A DNA stretch of 64,000 nucleotides from Microcaldota archaeon (GTDB taxonomy: Archaea; Micrarchaeota; Micrarchaeia; Micrarchaeales; Micrarchaeaceae): assembly GCA_021799475.1 (NCBI GenBank), contig JAJZAJ010000002.1, positions 1 to 64,000 of the forward strand, written 5' to 3'. The translations under genes were made by a program, and so were the position numbers. The notes under the pieces were generated by a model. The model was not told the origin of the DNA. It saw nothing but the letters and a program-made list of their open reading frames with translations, and did no database searches. Position 1 is the stretch's first letter. Every line of letters starts with the position of its first letter. Below are positions 46,059-53,485 of this stretch, piece by piece.

Positions 46059-47478
46059 CAATGCTTATCGCTAATTCCTCTGGTTCCTCTTCAATTTCAA
46101 GTTTGAACTCTGATGAAGGAATGTCAAATAGAATGCCATAAGCCATTTTAGCCGCTACAGGAGTGGGGTCTACCTCAATGTAGTCGTTTACATTGATACT
46201 CGCTCCTCCGCCTAATTTGTATATCCAGAACAAAATTGTATTTAGGTAGTTGCCGTTGTATTTGTCATAAGAAAGTCTCGTTATAACAGTGCCTTCTTCT
46301 GCTCCTGCAATTACACGTTTCCCATCTTCAGTGAGAATAAATGTCGGTTTGATTCTTAGGAATATTCTTTCGCCCAATCTGATAAAATCTGCAAAGAAAG
46401 CAGGGTGGCAGTAAATATCCCTATTAAGCTGAGCAGTCCACATTTTCGCCGCTACCTGCCTTGTCGCTTTTCCATACCTAGCTTGCCACGATTCTTCTCT
46501 TCTTTCAGTATCAGTTGAATAGAAAAATTTGTGCCTGTCTAAACTATAATAGAGGTGAATATTTGAAATTGCATGATGTCTTAATTCTCTATTCAGCAAA
46601 TCGATTATTATTCTTGCCTTATCAGCATCCTTTAGCCACGAATCTAGAGATTCTTTCTTAATTGTTCTACTATCGACAAGGCCAGAGTATAGGTTTCCTG
46701 AATCTTGTAGGTTTTCAAATGTTACTATATTGCCGTTCCACTCTCTAAATTTGAAAACCCACTCGGGAAAAACATTGTTCTGTTTAAGGAAGGCTTTCTT
46801 TGAGTCTTTATCTCCCAACTTATCCGTTCCAAAATACACGCATTGCGGTAGTTTTTTAAGTTCAAACAAGTTGCTATATATCTCCTCATTTATTTCGTCA
46901 GGATCACCGCTCAGTAAAGAGATTCTATAGTTTTCGATTTCCAGCCTCTTTTTCATTATTTGCTCTTCTTGCTTAGACGGATGAATGCTTTGTGTTCCTC
47001 TCCTATAGAAAACCTCATCGACTTTAAAGACGATCCTTTCTTTATTGCCTTTGTTGTATTTGCCTTCTTTCTTAGGTGTCAGGATCTTGTGTGAAGGAGG
47101 AATATAAATATAAGCAAACCTTAAGCCTTGGGCATCTTTCACTTCTCTATAAAGCAATTCTATAGGCTCATCTACATAGGAATTAAATTTCTCTTGTAGG
47201 CTAGCTTGGTCTACATTATATTCGTCTGGTAAACCCACAGGTGAATATTGACTATTCGTTATTTCTTTCCAACCTAGGAGTAACCATCCAACGCCATAGT
47301 TACTAAATGCAAAAATATCCTTTGCTATTTCTGGAAAAGCAGAGTCTGAGATATCCATTGTCCATTTGAAATCAAGAAACGGAGCCTCACTTTTCCTCTG
47401 TTTAAGGAAATCTATTACATAATCACTAAGCGGCTCAGACTCAACTTCGTTTATTACTACCTGGGCTTCATGTCGCAT
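46039..47478 (-). CDS. Schlafen/AlbA_2-type protein, putative Argonaute partner
   Basis: Residues 20-130 look like an AlbA_2 (Schlafen-type) domain: EAPFLDFKWTMDIS, then EIAKDIFAFSNYGVGWLLLG. Some members bind nucleotides or cleave RNA. After a linker, the 190 C-terminal residues have a conserved-looking block with SWQARYGKATRQVAAKMW, FADFIRLGERIFLRIKPTFI and LTEDG. It might play the part of the APAZ domain that pairs with short Argonautes, but I cannot prove homology. It is upstream of and overlaps the Argonaute gene. The mature system would be a two-gene defence operon. The AT-rich promoter lies at about 47480-47520. Confidence 0.78.
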   Translation of the reverse strand: MRHEAQVVINEVESEPLSDYVIDFLKQRKSEAPFLDFKWTMDISDSAFPEIAKDIFAFSNYGVGWLLLGWKEITNSQYSPVGLPDEYNVDQASLQEKFNSYVDEPIELLYREVKDAQGLRFAYIYIPPSHKILTPKKEGKYNKGNKERIVFKVDEVFYRRGTQSIHPSKQEEQIMKKRLEIENYRISLLSGDPDEINEEIYSNLFELKKLPQCVYFGTDKLGDKDSKKAFLKQNNVFPEWVFKFREWNGNIVTFENLQDSGNLYSGLVDSRTIKKESLDSWLKDADKARIIIDLLNRELRHHAISNIHLYYSLDRHKFFYSTDTERREESWQARYGKATRQVAAKMWTAQLNRDIYCHPAFFADFIRLGERIFLRIKPTFILTEDGKRVIAGAEEGTVITRLSYDKYNGNYLNTILFWIYKLGGGASINVNDYIEVDPTPVAAKMAYGILFDIPSSEFKLEIEEEPEELAISIDDNNGV

Positions 47479-47522
47479 AAAGATATTATTACTCTCTAAT
47501 AATACTTAACTTTATCGTATTT

Positions 47523-48155
47523 TCATGCATTTACACATTTCAGCATCCCATTCGACAGTAGAAACAGCAAATAACCCCCTTTAACGTCATAAGAATACGC
47601 CTTCTTTCGCATCGAATTCGCCTGCTCAAGACCAAGCGTTACTATCGAGATGTCAGAGTCCTTAGTTGTGTGAGCCTCCTGTTCCCAGTGCTCCATGCTC
47701 CTGAAGGCAATTATGTTATTTGCCTTGAGCATTTTCTTATAATCGTCCTCTATTACATGGGAGTTTTCCTTCATGGCCAGCTCGTAGATGTAGTATGCGC
47801 CTATGCTCTCCTCTCCGCCCTTTGCAGACGCTATAAGGTTCTTATACACAGTGATTTTACCTGCTTCAGATAACTGATTCAGCCCATAATCAACCTCGTC
47901 TGTTGTCAGCGTTACTTTGTTATTCTCCTGATTGAAGTTCAGCCCGTCGACTAAGACAGGCAGGCCTTTGGTAACGCGCTTTCCGTTGCTGGCCTCGTAC
48001 GCCTTCTCTATCACCCCCAGCAGCTCATCGTTGCTGAACTTCTTTGCAGTGCCTGATTCAGGCCTCTTCTCGAAGTCAATCGTGTAGTGCCTGCTGCTGG
48101 AGATGTAATCTGCTGCTATCCTGATGCCCACAAAGGCCACAGCTGCCACAATCAC
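47523..48155 (-). CDS. Hypothetical single-helix-anchored protein, 210 aa
   Basis: A GTG at 48155 opens a short hydrophobic segment (IVAAVAFVGIRIAADYI) and a soluble domain follows (KKFSNDELLGVIEKAYEA, NQENNKVTLTTDEVDYGLN, AYYIYELAMKENSHVI). No ATG is available in the upstream 36 bases before an in-frame stop, so GTG or an earlier non-standard start is needed. The protein is probably held in the membrane with its domain outside or inside. It belongs to a series of four co-directional unknown genes between the Argonaute pair and the IS. No family is recognised. Confidence 0.55.
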   Translation of the reverse strand: MIVAAVAFVGIRIAADYISSSRHYTIDFEKRPESGTAKKFSNDELLGVIEKAYEASNGKRVTKGLPVLVDGLNFNQENNKVTLTTDEVDYGLNQLSEAGKITVYKNLIASAKGGEESIGAYYIYELAMKENSHVIEDDYKKMLKANNIIAFRSMEHWEQEAHTTKDSDISIVTLGLEQANSMRKKAYSYDVKGGYLLFLLSNGMLKCVNA

Positions 48156-48196
48156 GTAAATGAATCCAGAATAGTCAAAAGTTTGCGTTCAAGCAC

Positions 48197-48859
48197 CTAT
48201 TTTGCCGCCTTTTTTGACAGCAATTCCAATATTTTGTCTCTTAGTTCGGAATCCACACCCAGCATATCCGCTGAGGATCTCGCCTCATCTCCCTTCATGC
48301 TGAACCTGTCTATTACCTCCTTTGCGAATTTCTCATAAACCGCAACCTTCTCATTCAGGATGCCTAGAGAACCTTCCATCTCCGTTATCTTGTTCGAAAG
48401 CGCAAGATTTGACTTTCCAAGCGAGTCCAGCAGGTCGTTGCTCCTGCTCTGTTCCATCTCGACGTACGGCTTATATCCTATCACGGCAGCGTAGCTTATC
48501 GACTCCACTATCTGCTCGTATAGCTCATCCAGCACTACTTCATAGCTACCCTTAAGATAGGCCAGCAGCGACATGAATCTCAGAAGGTTAAGCGTTTTCC
48601 CCGGCTTGCTCTTCTCGTCATAATAAAAGCCCAGGCTTAATCCCTCCTTTGTGCATTCCAGCAGCATCATATCCGACTTTTCCTTGCCTGGCTTGCAGAT
48701 TCTGTACTTTATCTCTGTTCCTTTTACCGTGCCTTCGGTCGCCTTTGCGAAAGGAAAGGCTGCAAGCCTCTTCTTCAGCTCTTCTGCCGTAACCTTCAGC
48801 GTAGCCTTGACGCTCATCGTATCCATCGGCTTTATGCTTTCCTTAGCGAGAATCCCCAT
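48197..48859 (-). CDS. Hypothetical protein with coiled coil, 220 aa
   Basis: The first 120 residues are a mixed fold with a repeat-like KATLKVTAEELKKRLAAFP and KYRICKPGKEKSDMMLLECT. A coiled-coil segment at about residues 140-190 (ALSNKITEMEGSLGILNEK) and a Lys-rich end (LELLSKKAAK) follow. The start of the gene overlaps the end of the next upstream gene by 17 bp, so they are translated together. I do not recognise the family. It could be a structural or partition protein of the integrated element. Confidence 0.6.
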   Translation of the reverse strand: MGILAKESIKPMDTMSVKATLKVTAEELKKRLAAFPFAKATEGTVKGTEIKYRICKPGKEKSDMMLLECTKEGLSLGFYYDEKSKPGKTLNLLRFMSLLAYLKGSYEVVLDELYEQIVESISYAAVIGYKPYVEMEQSRSNDLLDSLGKSNLALSNKITEMEGSLGILNEKVAVYEKFAKEVIDRFSMKGDEARSSADMLGVDSELRDKILELLSKKAAK

Positions 48860-49256
48860 GTTTTACCGCCCCTTCGTTGCACGCATGAAGTATGTCCATG
48901 TCGGTGACGCCCAGCATCCTGAGGTATCCCACCACCTCGCCCCTAGATAGCCCTTCATTCCTCAGGAAAGAGACAAAGGAAACAAGTTCGAGCTTCTTGC
49001 TGTTTGCGCCTGCAAAGGCCATCAGCTTGGCTCTCAGCGATCCGTCTCTTACACACTTTTCTGTTGTTTTAATGAATTCCTTGTCTGATATTTTCAGTTT
49101 CATTTTACCACCTTCAATAACATAAAGTCCGAGGTCTATCCCGTCTACAATTCTGATAAATGTCCTACTCGGATTTGATGCGAATTTAAGCGACGTCTGG
49201 ATTATGCAGCTTCCGATGCTCAGGTTTGCGATTCTTTTCGCCTCTTCCTCTCCCAT
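48843..49256 (-). CDS. Hypothetical protein, 137 aa
   Basis: The protein is soluble, with KIANL-type helices at the front (EEEAKRIANLSIGSCII), a central basic strand region (FIRIVDGIDLGLYVIEGGKM) and a Lys/Arg-rich rear with SRGEVVGYLRMLGVTDMDIL, which may be a small helical DNA- or protein-binding domain. The ATG at 49256 is chosen. It overlaps the next gene by 17 bp. No recognised family. Confidence 0.58.
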   Translation of the reverse strand: MGEEEAKRIANLSIGSCIIQTSLKFASNPSRTFIRIVDGIDLGLYVIEGGKMKLKISDKEFIKTTEKCVRDGSLRAKLMAFAGANSKKLELVSFVSFLRNEGLSRGEVVGYLRMLGVTDMDILHACNEGAVKHGDSR

Positions 49257-49279
49257 GACTCCATTATCTATGAGCGCGG

Positions 49280-49621
49280 CTATGTCCTCGTTGTTCTGAA
49301 GCTTGAAAGTCTTCCCGATTTTATTTCTCCGATCTGCAGCGGCCGTGCCGCTATGTCATCCATCTTTTTCCTTATAATTTCAAGCTTATGATCGCTTAAG
49401 TCGGACAGGTCGTCCGCAAGCAGATTGGAGCCCAGCTGCCTGAAAGAAGTTGTTTTAGGCGGCAGCTCGTATGACCTTACGTCCCTTCTCTGCTCAAGGT
49501 AATTCCATTTACCCCGGCGATCCAGTTCCGTTCTCAGAAGCAGCCGTTCCACTCCACCATCTATGGCCTTCTTTTCCTCCCTCACGGGAAGTTTTGTAAC
49601 ATGCCCCACTTGCCCACCCAA
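49280..49621 (-). CDS. Hypothetical protein, 113 aa
   Basis: A TTG at 49621 is the likely start, as no ATG is near the front of the frame. The sequence is charged and lacks hydrophobic helices (KKAIDGGVERLLLRTELDRR, ARPLQIGEIKSGRLSSF). It is the first of four co-directional genes and ends 23 bp before the next start. The region upstream (49622-49843) holds nothing I can name apart from the end of the IS110 gene. It may be partly disordered. Confidence 0.45.
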   Translation of the reverse strand: MGGQVGHVTKLPVREEKKAIDGGVERLLLRTELDRRGKWNYLEQRRDVRSYELPPKTTSFRQLGSNLLADDLSDLSDHKLEIIRKKMDDIAARPLQIGEIKSGRLSSFRTTRT

Positions 49622-49843
49622 TAGATATTACGTCGCAGGAAATATTTCTATGTTTCGTTTACCCCCTTTCGCAGCCATATCACGTTATATAATACTTTTC
49701 CAATCACCTTTTTATCTTTTCCCTTCAAAGTAATAACACATTTCTATCAACAGTCGATGCTGTATTTTGACTTCAGTTTAGCCGTGGAGATGTCGGTAAA
49801 TTTAAGCAAACAATGGATTCCATTGTAATATTTCCTGACCATA

Positions 49844-50824
49844 TCACCTCCCGGCCCCATACGGATTGAAAGGTTTATCCCGTATGAGCATGAAATAAAT
49901 AATTCTTGCAAGTCTCCTCGAACATGCAACAACAGCCTTCTTCGGTCCTATTCGTTTTGAAAGTTCGTAATACTTTTCTGTTATTATCGAATCTTTGCAG
50001 TGCATAACGTGCATCCATGTACATTCGATCAGAATTGTGCGCAGCGTTACATTTCCTGATTTAAGGTGTCCCTTCCATTCAACCGATCCTGATTGATGTG
50101 TCGATGGACACAGGCCGGCGTAAGAGAAGAGATGAAATTCTGTCGGAAATCTATGAACATTCCCTATCTGACTTGCGATAGTGAGTGCAGATGTGTAACC
50201 TACACCTGGAATAGTGTCTATTAATTTCGCGTAATGACTCTGCATTGCCTTTTCTTTTACTGCGCCATTGAAGTCCGAAATTCTTTCGGTATGTTCTTTG
50301 TATAGTTTTGCAAGTTCCCTCAATGACAGATGTTCCGACATCTCTAGTTCATTGACCGATTTCTTTGTCAACGAACCCAATTCTACTCCGTATTTGTGCA
50401 CCTCGTACCTTATCCTGTTCTTTGTCGCTGTCCTTTGCCTCACAAAGAAGTCTCTTGCGCTACAGAGGTTCCTGTCCTCCCTTATCTCCTTCGGCGGTAG
50501 ATAAGAGGTCGGAAGGTAATCCGCATTGTACGCGTCCAACAATTTGTGTGCATCATTCTTATCGGTCTTGTTCGGCGACTTTGCAATTAACCTCATCGCA
50601 GCTGGATGCGCAACAACTATTTTACCGCTGCGGCGTTCCAGTAGGTCCACAACGGGGTAAAGATTATTTCCCGCCTCTATTATGAAGGTGTTTCCTTCAC
50701 ATGCAGGTATTATCGAATCAAAACCTTCCTGTGTTGTATCCACATACCCCTCGTCTTCTACCATGTCGCCTTTCTGTACGACGACATAACTCCTTCTCTT
50801 TCCGATATCTATTGCTATCTCCAT
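49844..50824 (-). CDS. IS110-family transposase
   Basis: The 326-residue protein has the RuvC-like N-terminal domain of IS110 (MEIAIDIGKRRSYVVV, FIIEAG, SPNKTDKNDAHKLLDAY) and the C-terminal domain with LIDTIPGVGYTSALTIAS and STHQSGSVEWKGHLKSGNV, where a serine is thought to act. IS110 elements lack terminal inverted repeats and use a bridge RNA made from the non-coding end. The ATG at 50824 is preferred to GTG 50830. The gene is intact, so it could still be active. It sits between the unknown operon and the DGR. Confidence 0.92.
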   Translation of the reverse strand: MEIAIDIGKRRSYVVVQKGDMVEDEGYVDTTQEGFDSIIPACEGNTFIIEAGNNLYPVVDLLERRSGKIVVAHPAAMRLIAKSPNKTDKNDAHKLLDAYNADYLPTSYLPPKEIREDRNLCSARDFFVRQRTATKNRIRYEVHKYGVELGSLTKKSVNELEMSEHLSLRELAKLYKEHTERISDFNGAVKEKAMQSHYAKLIDTIPGVGYTSALTIASQIGNVHRFPTEFHLFSYAGLCPSTHQSGSVEWKGHLKSGNVTLRTILIECTWMHVMHCKDSIITEKYYELSKRIGPKKAVVACSRRLARIIYFMLIRDKPFNPYGAGR

Positions 50825-50830
50825 ATACAC

Positions 50831-50900
50831 ACCTTATCGTTATTCGGAGCCGCAACATATTGACTTGTTGCGGCGACGTGCGATATGGTGCTTAGGAAAA
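50831..50900 (-). ncRNA. Candidate bridge RNA region of the IS110 element
   Basis: The non-coding stretch just before the transposase start holds a strong hairpin: CCGCAACA (50850-50857) pairs with TGTTGCGG (50866-50873) around an eight-base loop. IS110-group bridge RNAs lie in this position relative to the gene. The extent and the loops that choose target and donor are unknown. Confidence 0.3.
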
Positions 50901-51057
50901 GGTAAACGAAAACATAGATGTCAAATTTAAACGTAGTTCCGGCCGAAAACTGCGAAGCAAGGTATAAGTATTATAGGAGCTCGGAATCCGCCGCCCGTTT
51001 GCCGTGCGTTACAAAATCACAAACTTTCTTCACGGAATTTTCATTTTCCACTACATT

Positions 51058-51095
51058 TATATATTTGAAATTACGCTACTTATTACAGTGATTAA
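51058..51095 (+). promoter_or_regulatory. Promoter and leader of the DGR variable-protein gene
   Basis: The TATA box TATATATTT (51058-51066) lies 29 bp before the ATG. GTGATTAA immediately upstream of the ATG may bind the ribosome. An almost matching 38-bp block is at 6168-6205. Confidence 0.6.
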
Positions 51096-51749
51096 ATGGT
51101 AGCACCAGCGGCTAAGATGGCAATGGCTCCACAGGCATCAGAGACGAGATTCGGCGACTTTAAGCCGATCGTAGGTTCAACGGGAGCGACGATATACGCC
51201 TTACAGGCGGGGGCAAATCATACTAAGTCTATGGCGCTTCTGTCAGAAGCGGGATTGAGACCTTTCAAGGAGAAAGAGATAATTTTGCTACTGATGAAGG
51301 ACGAGGTTCTAAAAACTGAGTTAAAAAACAAGTGGTTCTACATCGATGGTGTAGGCAGCGAAAAAAGCGGCCTGTTTACACTGAACGAGGAAGGCAAGCT
51401 TGTAAAAGTGGACTCACTTCCAAGAGCAGCAAGGAAGAAGGTTTCACCTGAAAATATCGTTCGTGCATATCCGGGACAGCAGCCGCTGTCGTTCCTCGTC
51501 GATTCGGACGACTACGCCGCCTACTATGGCAGGCGTTTCGACCTGCTTGCCTACTTCGGGCCTCATGTTGTCGCTCCGGTGGTGGTTGGCGTGCCTGCCG
51601 ACCGCGAAGCGGTCGCGCCGAAAACAAGCGCACAGCCTAATGTTCCAGCTCACCTACTTAGAAGAGCAAAGGATCAGTTCGTAGAGCTGAGAAAGCACCA
51701 GAAGCCTGAAACGATTGATGCAATCGAAGAGGTTCTGGGCAGCCTTTAA
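51096..51749 (+). CDS. DGR variable protein
   Basis: The 217-residue protein has an Ala/Met-rich front, then a soluble domain (ATIYALQAGANHTKSMALLS, KWFYIDGVGSEKSGLFTL). Its residues 130-163 are the variable region, in frame with the repeat (PLSFLVDSDDYAAYYGRRFD). Twelve codons in that segment differ from the template repeat, and every change is at a template adenine. Unlike the common form, the variable region is not at the extreme C-terminus; 54 residues follow, ending ETIDAIEEVLGSL. No signal peptide or membrane helix is visible. Its fold is not the usual C-type lectin as far as I can see. It would bind an unknown, changeable partner. Confidence 0.85.
   Translation: MVAPAAKMAMAPQASETRFGDFKPIVGSTGATIYALQAGANHTKSMALLSEAGLRPFKEKEIILLLMKDEVLKTELKNKWFYIDGVGSEKSGLFTLNEEGKLVKVDSLPRAARKKVSPENIVRAYPGQQPLSFLVDSDDYAAYYGRRFDLLAYFGPHVVAPVVVGVPADREAVAPKTSAQPNVPAHLLRRAKDQFVELRKHQKPETIDAIEEVLGSL
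51483..51583 (+). repeat. DGR variable region (VR)
   Basis: It is 101 bp long and aligns without gaps to 51989-52089. There are 17 differences, all where the template has A (to G, T or C); none of the 74 other template bases differs. This is the adenine-specific signature of mutagenic retrohoming. Confidence 0.95.
51599..51615 (+). promoter_or_regulatory. Hairpin just after the DGR variable region
   Basis: CGACCGC-GAA-GCGGTCG forms a seven-pair stem 16 bp past the VR end, still inside the gene. In the Bordetella phage DGR a comparable hairpin marks the target. It is missing after the template repeat. Confidence 0.65.
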
Positions 51750-51777
51750 ATATTATATTGAAGGCAACTCCTTTTAC

Positions 51778-51895
51778 CTGGGTTTGCTTGAGGGGTAAAA
51801 CCCTCCAAATTTGCGGGCATAAGCCCGCGGGATGCAAACCGAGGACCACACATCCGTCTATAGCGCCGGTAGTTCACGAACATACCGGACATGAA
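51778..51895 (+). ncRNA. Structured RNA leader between variable gene and template repeat
   Basis: GGTTTGC (51781-51787) pairs with GCAAACC (51834-51840), enclosing two hairpins: GAGGG/CCCTC (51790-51805) and GCGGGC-ATAA-GCCCGC (51813-51828). This gives a three-way junction. A further hairpin CCGGTA/TACCGG follows (51868-51889). No protein frame is present here, so a folded 5' part of the DGR template RNA is likely. There is no accessory (Avd-like) gene. Confidence 0.5.
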
Positions 51896-51988
51896 ATTCA
51901 GCAGCGACACTGAGTAGGCATTAGCTGAAACCGTGAAGCTGCGGTGTTGCCATGAAAATGGCGTTTTAGTAGATGGGTTACATTATCG

Positions 51989-52089
51989 CCGCTGTCGTTC
52001 AACGTCAATTCGGACAACAACGCCGCCAACTATGGCAGGCGTTTCAACCTGAATGCCAACAACGAGCCTCATAATGTCGCTCCAATGGT
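51989..52089 (+). repeat. DGR template repeat (TR)
   Basis: This is the gap-free partner of the VR at 51483-51583, rich in AAC/AAT codons in the matching frame (27 adenines in 101 bp). It ends 33 bp before the reverse-transcriptase ATG. It would be transcribed and copied with errors at adenines into the variable gene. Confidence 0.95.
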
Positions 52090-52122
52090 TCTCATTTGCA
52101 TCCTGGGTTTCATGGTAATGAC

Positions 52123-53230
52123 ATGGAAACCTACAGAAACCTGTATCCTGAACTGTGTTCTTACGATAATCTCGTACTTGCTTGGAAAAGGGCAAGGAAG
52201 GGCAAGACGAAGAAGGACTACGTCATAAAATTCGAGTCCGATCTTGAGAATAACCTACAGCAGCTTAAGCACGAGCTTGAGACTTTAGTGTATCTTCCGG
52301 CCCCCTTGACGACTTTTATAGTGAGGGATCCCAAAACAAGAAGGATAAGCGCATCGCATTTCAGGGACAGGGTTGTCCATCATGCTCTTTGCAACATCAT
52401 AGCCCCTATTTTTGAGAAGGATTTCATACATGATTCGTTTGCCAACCAGAAAGGCAAGGGCACTCACATGGCCATAAAAAGGATTGAGAAGTTCATGAGG
52501 GTTGTACGCGTTGCCACACCAGTCGGGGGGGGGGGCGCAAAAATTGCTGTTTGAAAAACAGGAAACCCTTGGATATGCGCTTAAGGCGGACATTAAGCAT
52601 TATTTCGACACGGTGGATCATGCAGTATTGCTCGGCATAATCGAAAGGAAAATAAAAGACGAAAATACCATCTGGCTGATAAAAACCATTCTCAATAACC
52701 ACAAAGTCGACGTTTCAGGTAAGGGGATGCCAATCGGCAATCTAACATCGCAGTTCTTTGCAAATGTCTACCTTAATGAGCTCGACCAATTTGTAAAGCA
52801 CATTTTGAAGGCCAAATATTATCTAAGATATGTCGACGATTTCACCATTTTTCACAGGGACAAGGCAATTCTTGGGAAGTGGAAAAGAGAGATAGAAGGC
52901 TTTCTGAACGGGGAGCTCAAAGTGGAGCTACATCCCCAAAAGTCAAGAATAATCGAGCTTAAAAGGGGCATAACGATGCTTGGTTTCAGGGTATTCTACC
53001 ATCACAGGCTTCTCAAGAAGAGCAATGCAAGACGGATATGGAAACGGCTAGAGCGCTTTAAGCAAAAGTACGACAGCGGTGAGCTCACCGCAGAAGAAGC
53101 GGCCCGTAGCATGGAGGGATGGATTGCCTATGCCAAGTTTGCAAACACATATAACTTTAGGCAGAGCGTTAACTCCAGATTCAGTGATCTGTTTAGCCCA
53201 GCCCGGACAGGGCGAAGAACCAGTGCCTGA
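52123..53230 (+). CDS. DGR reverse transcriptase, frame broken at an 11-G run
   Basis: The first part (METYRNLYPELCSYDNLVLA..., to the G-run at 52525-52535) has VVHHALCNII and SFANQKGKGTHMAI. The second part, in the next frame, has YALKADIKHYFDTVDH, the DGR-specific IGNLTSQ (52733-52753) and the catalytic YVDD (52829-52840), then a thumb region. Deleting one G from the run joins the parts into one 368-residue protein of normal DGR length. It is either phase-variable, inactive, or a sequencing error. DGR enzymes copy the template repeat with mistakes at A. No start other than 52123 (a TTG at 52096 is in frame) is needed. Confidence 0.9.
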
Positions 53231-53485
53231 TTCAATAGCCTAATATGTTAAAGCATATACATCAATAGTGTTTGGGCAGGGGTAATCCCTTACACGAGAA
53301 CGAAGGGAGCAAATGATATTTGGGGTTATATATAAGTCACTCAAATGCTCCCCTATTTTTGTCGTCGAAGCCAAAATCTGTCGTCGATAAATTTCGTATT
53401 TCTTAGAGATTGGATTCTAACATAGTTTTAGTATGAACAGAAAAGAGGGGGGTAAAGAGTACTTTGACTTTAAATATACTCAAAT

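Larger units (their letters stand above)
35902..53311 (+). mobile_element. Putative integrative element at tRNA-Glu (defence and DGR island)
   Basis: The element would run from the 3' end of tRNA-Glu to an exact 11-bp copy of that end (CGAAGGGAGCA) at 53301-53311. It contains an integrase beside the tRNA, a ribbon-helix-helix-like gene, AbiE-type and type III restriction-modification modules, a short Argonaute pair, unknown genes, an IS110 transposase and a DGR. Much of 37.7-47.5 kb is visibly AT-richer than the housekeeping regions. The right boundary rests on 11 bp only, and the element may be composite. Confidence 0.45.
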
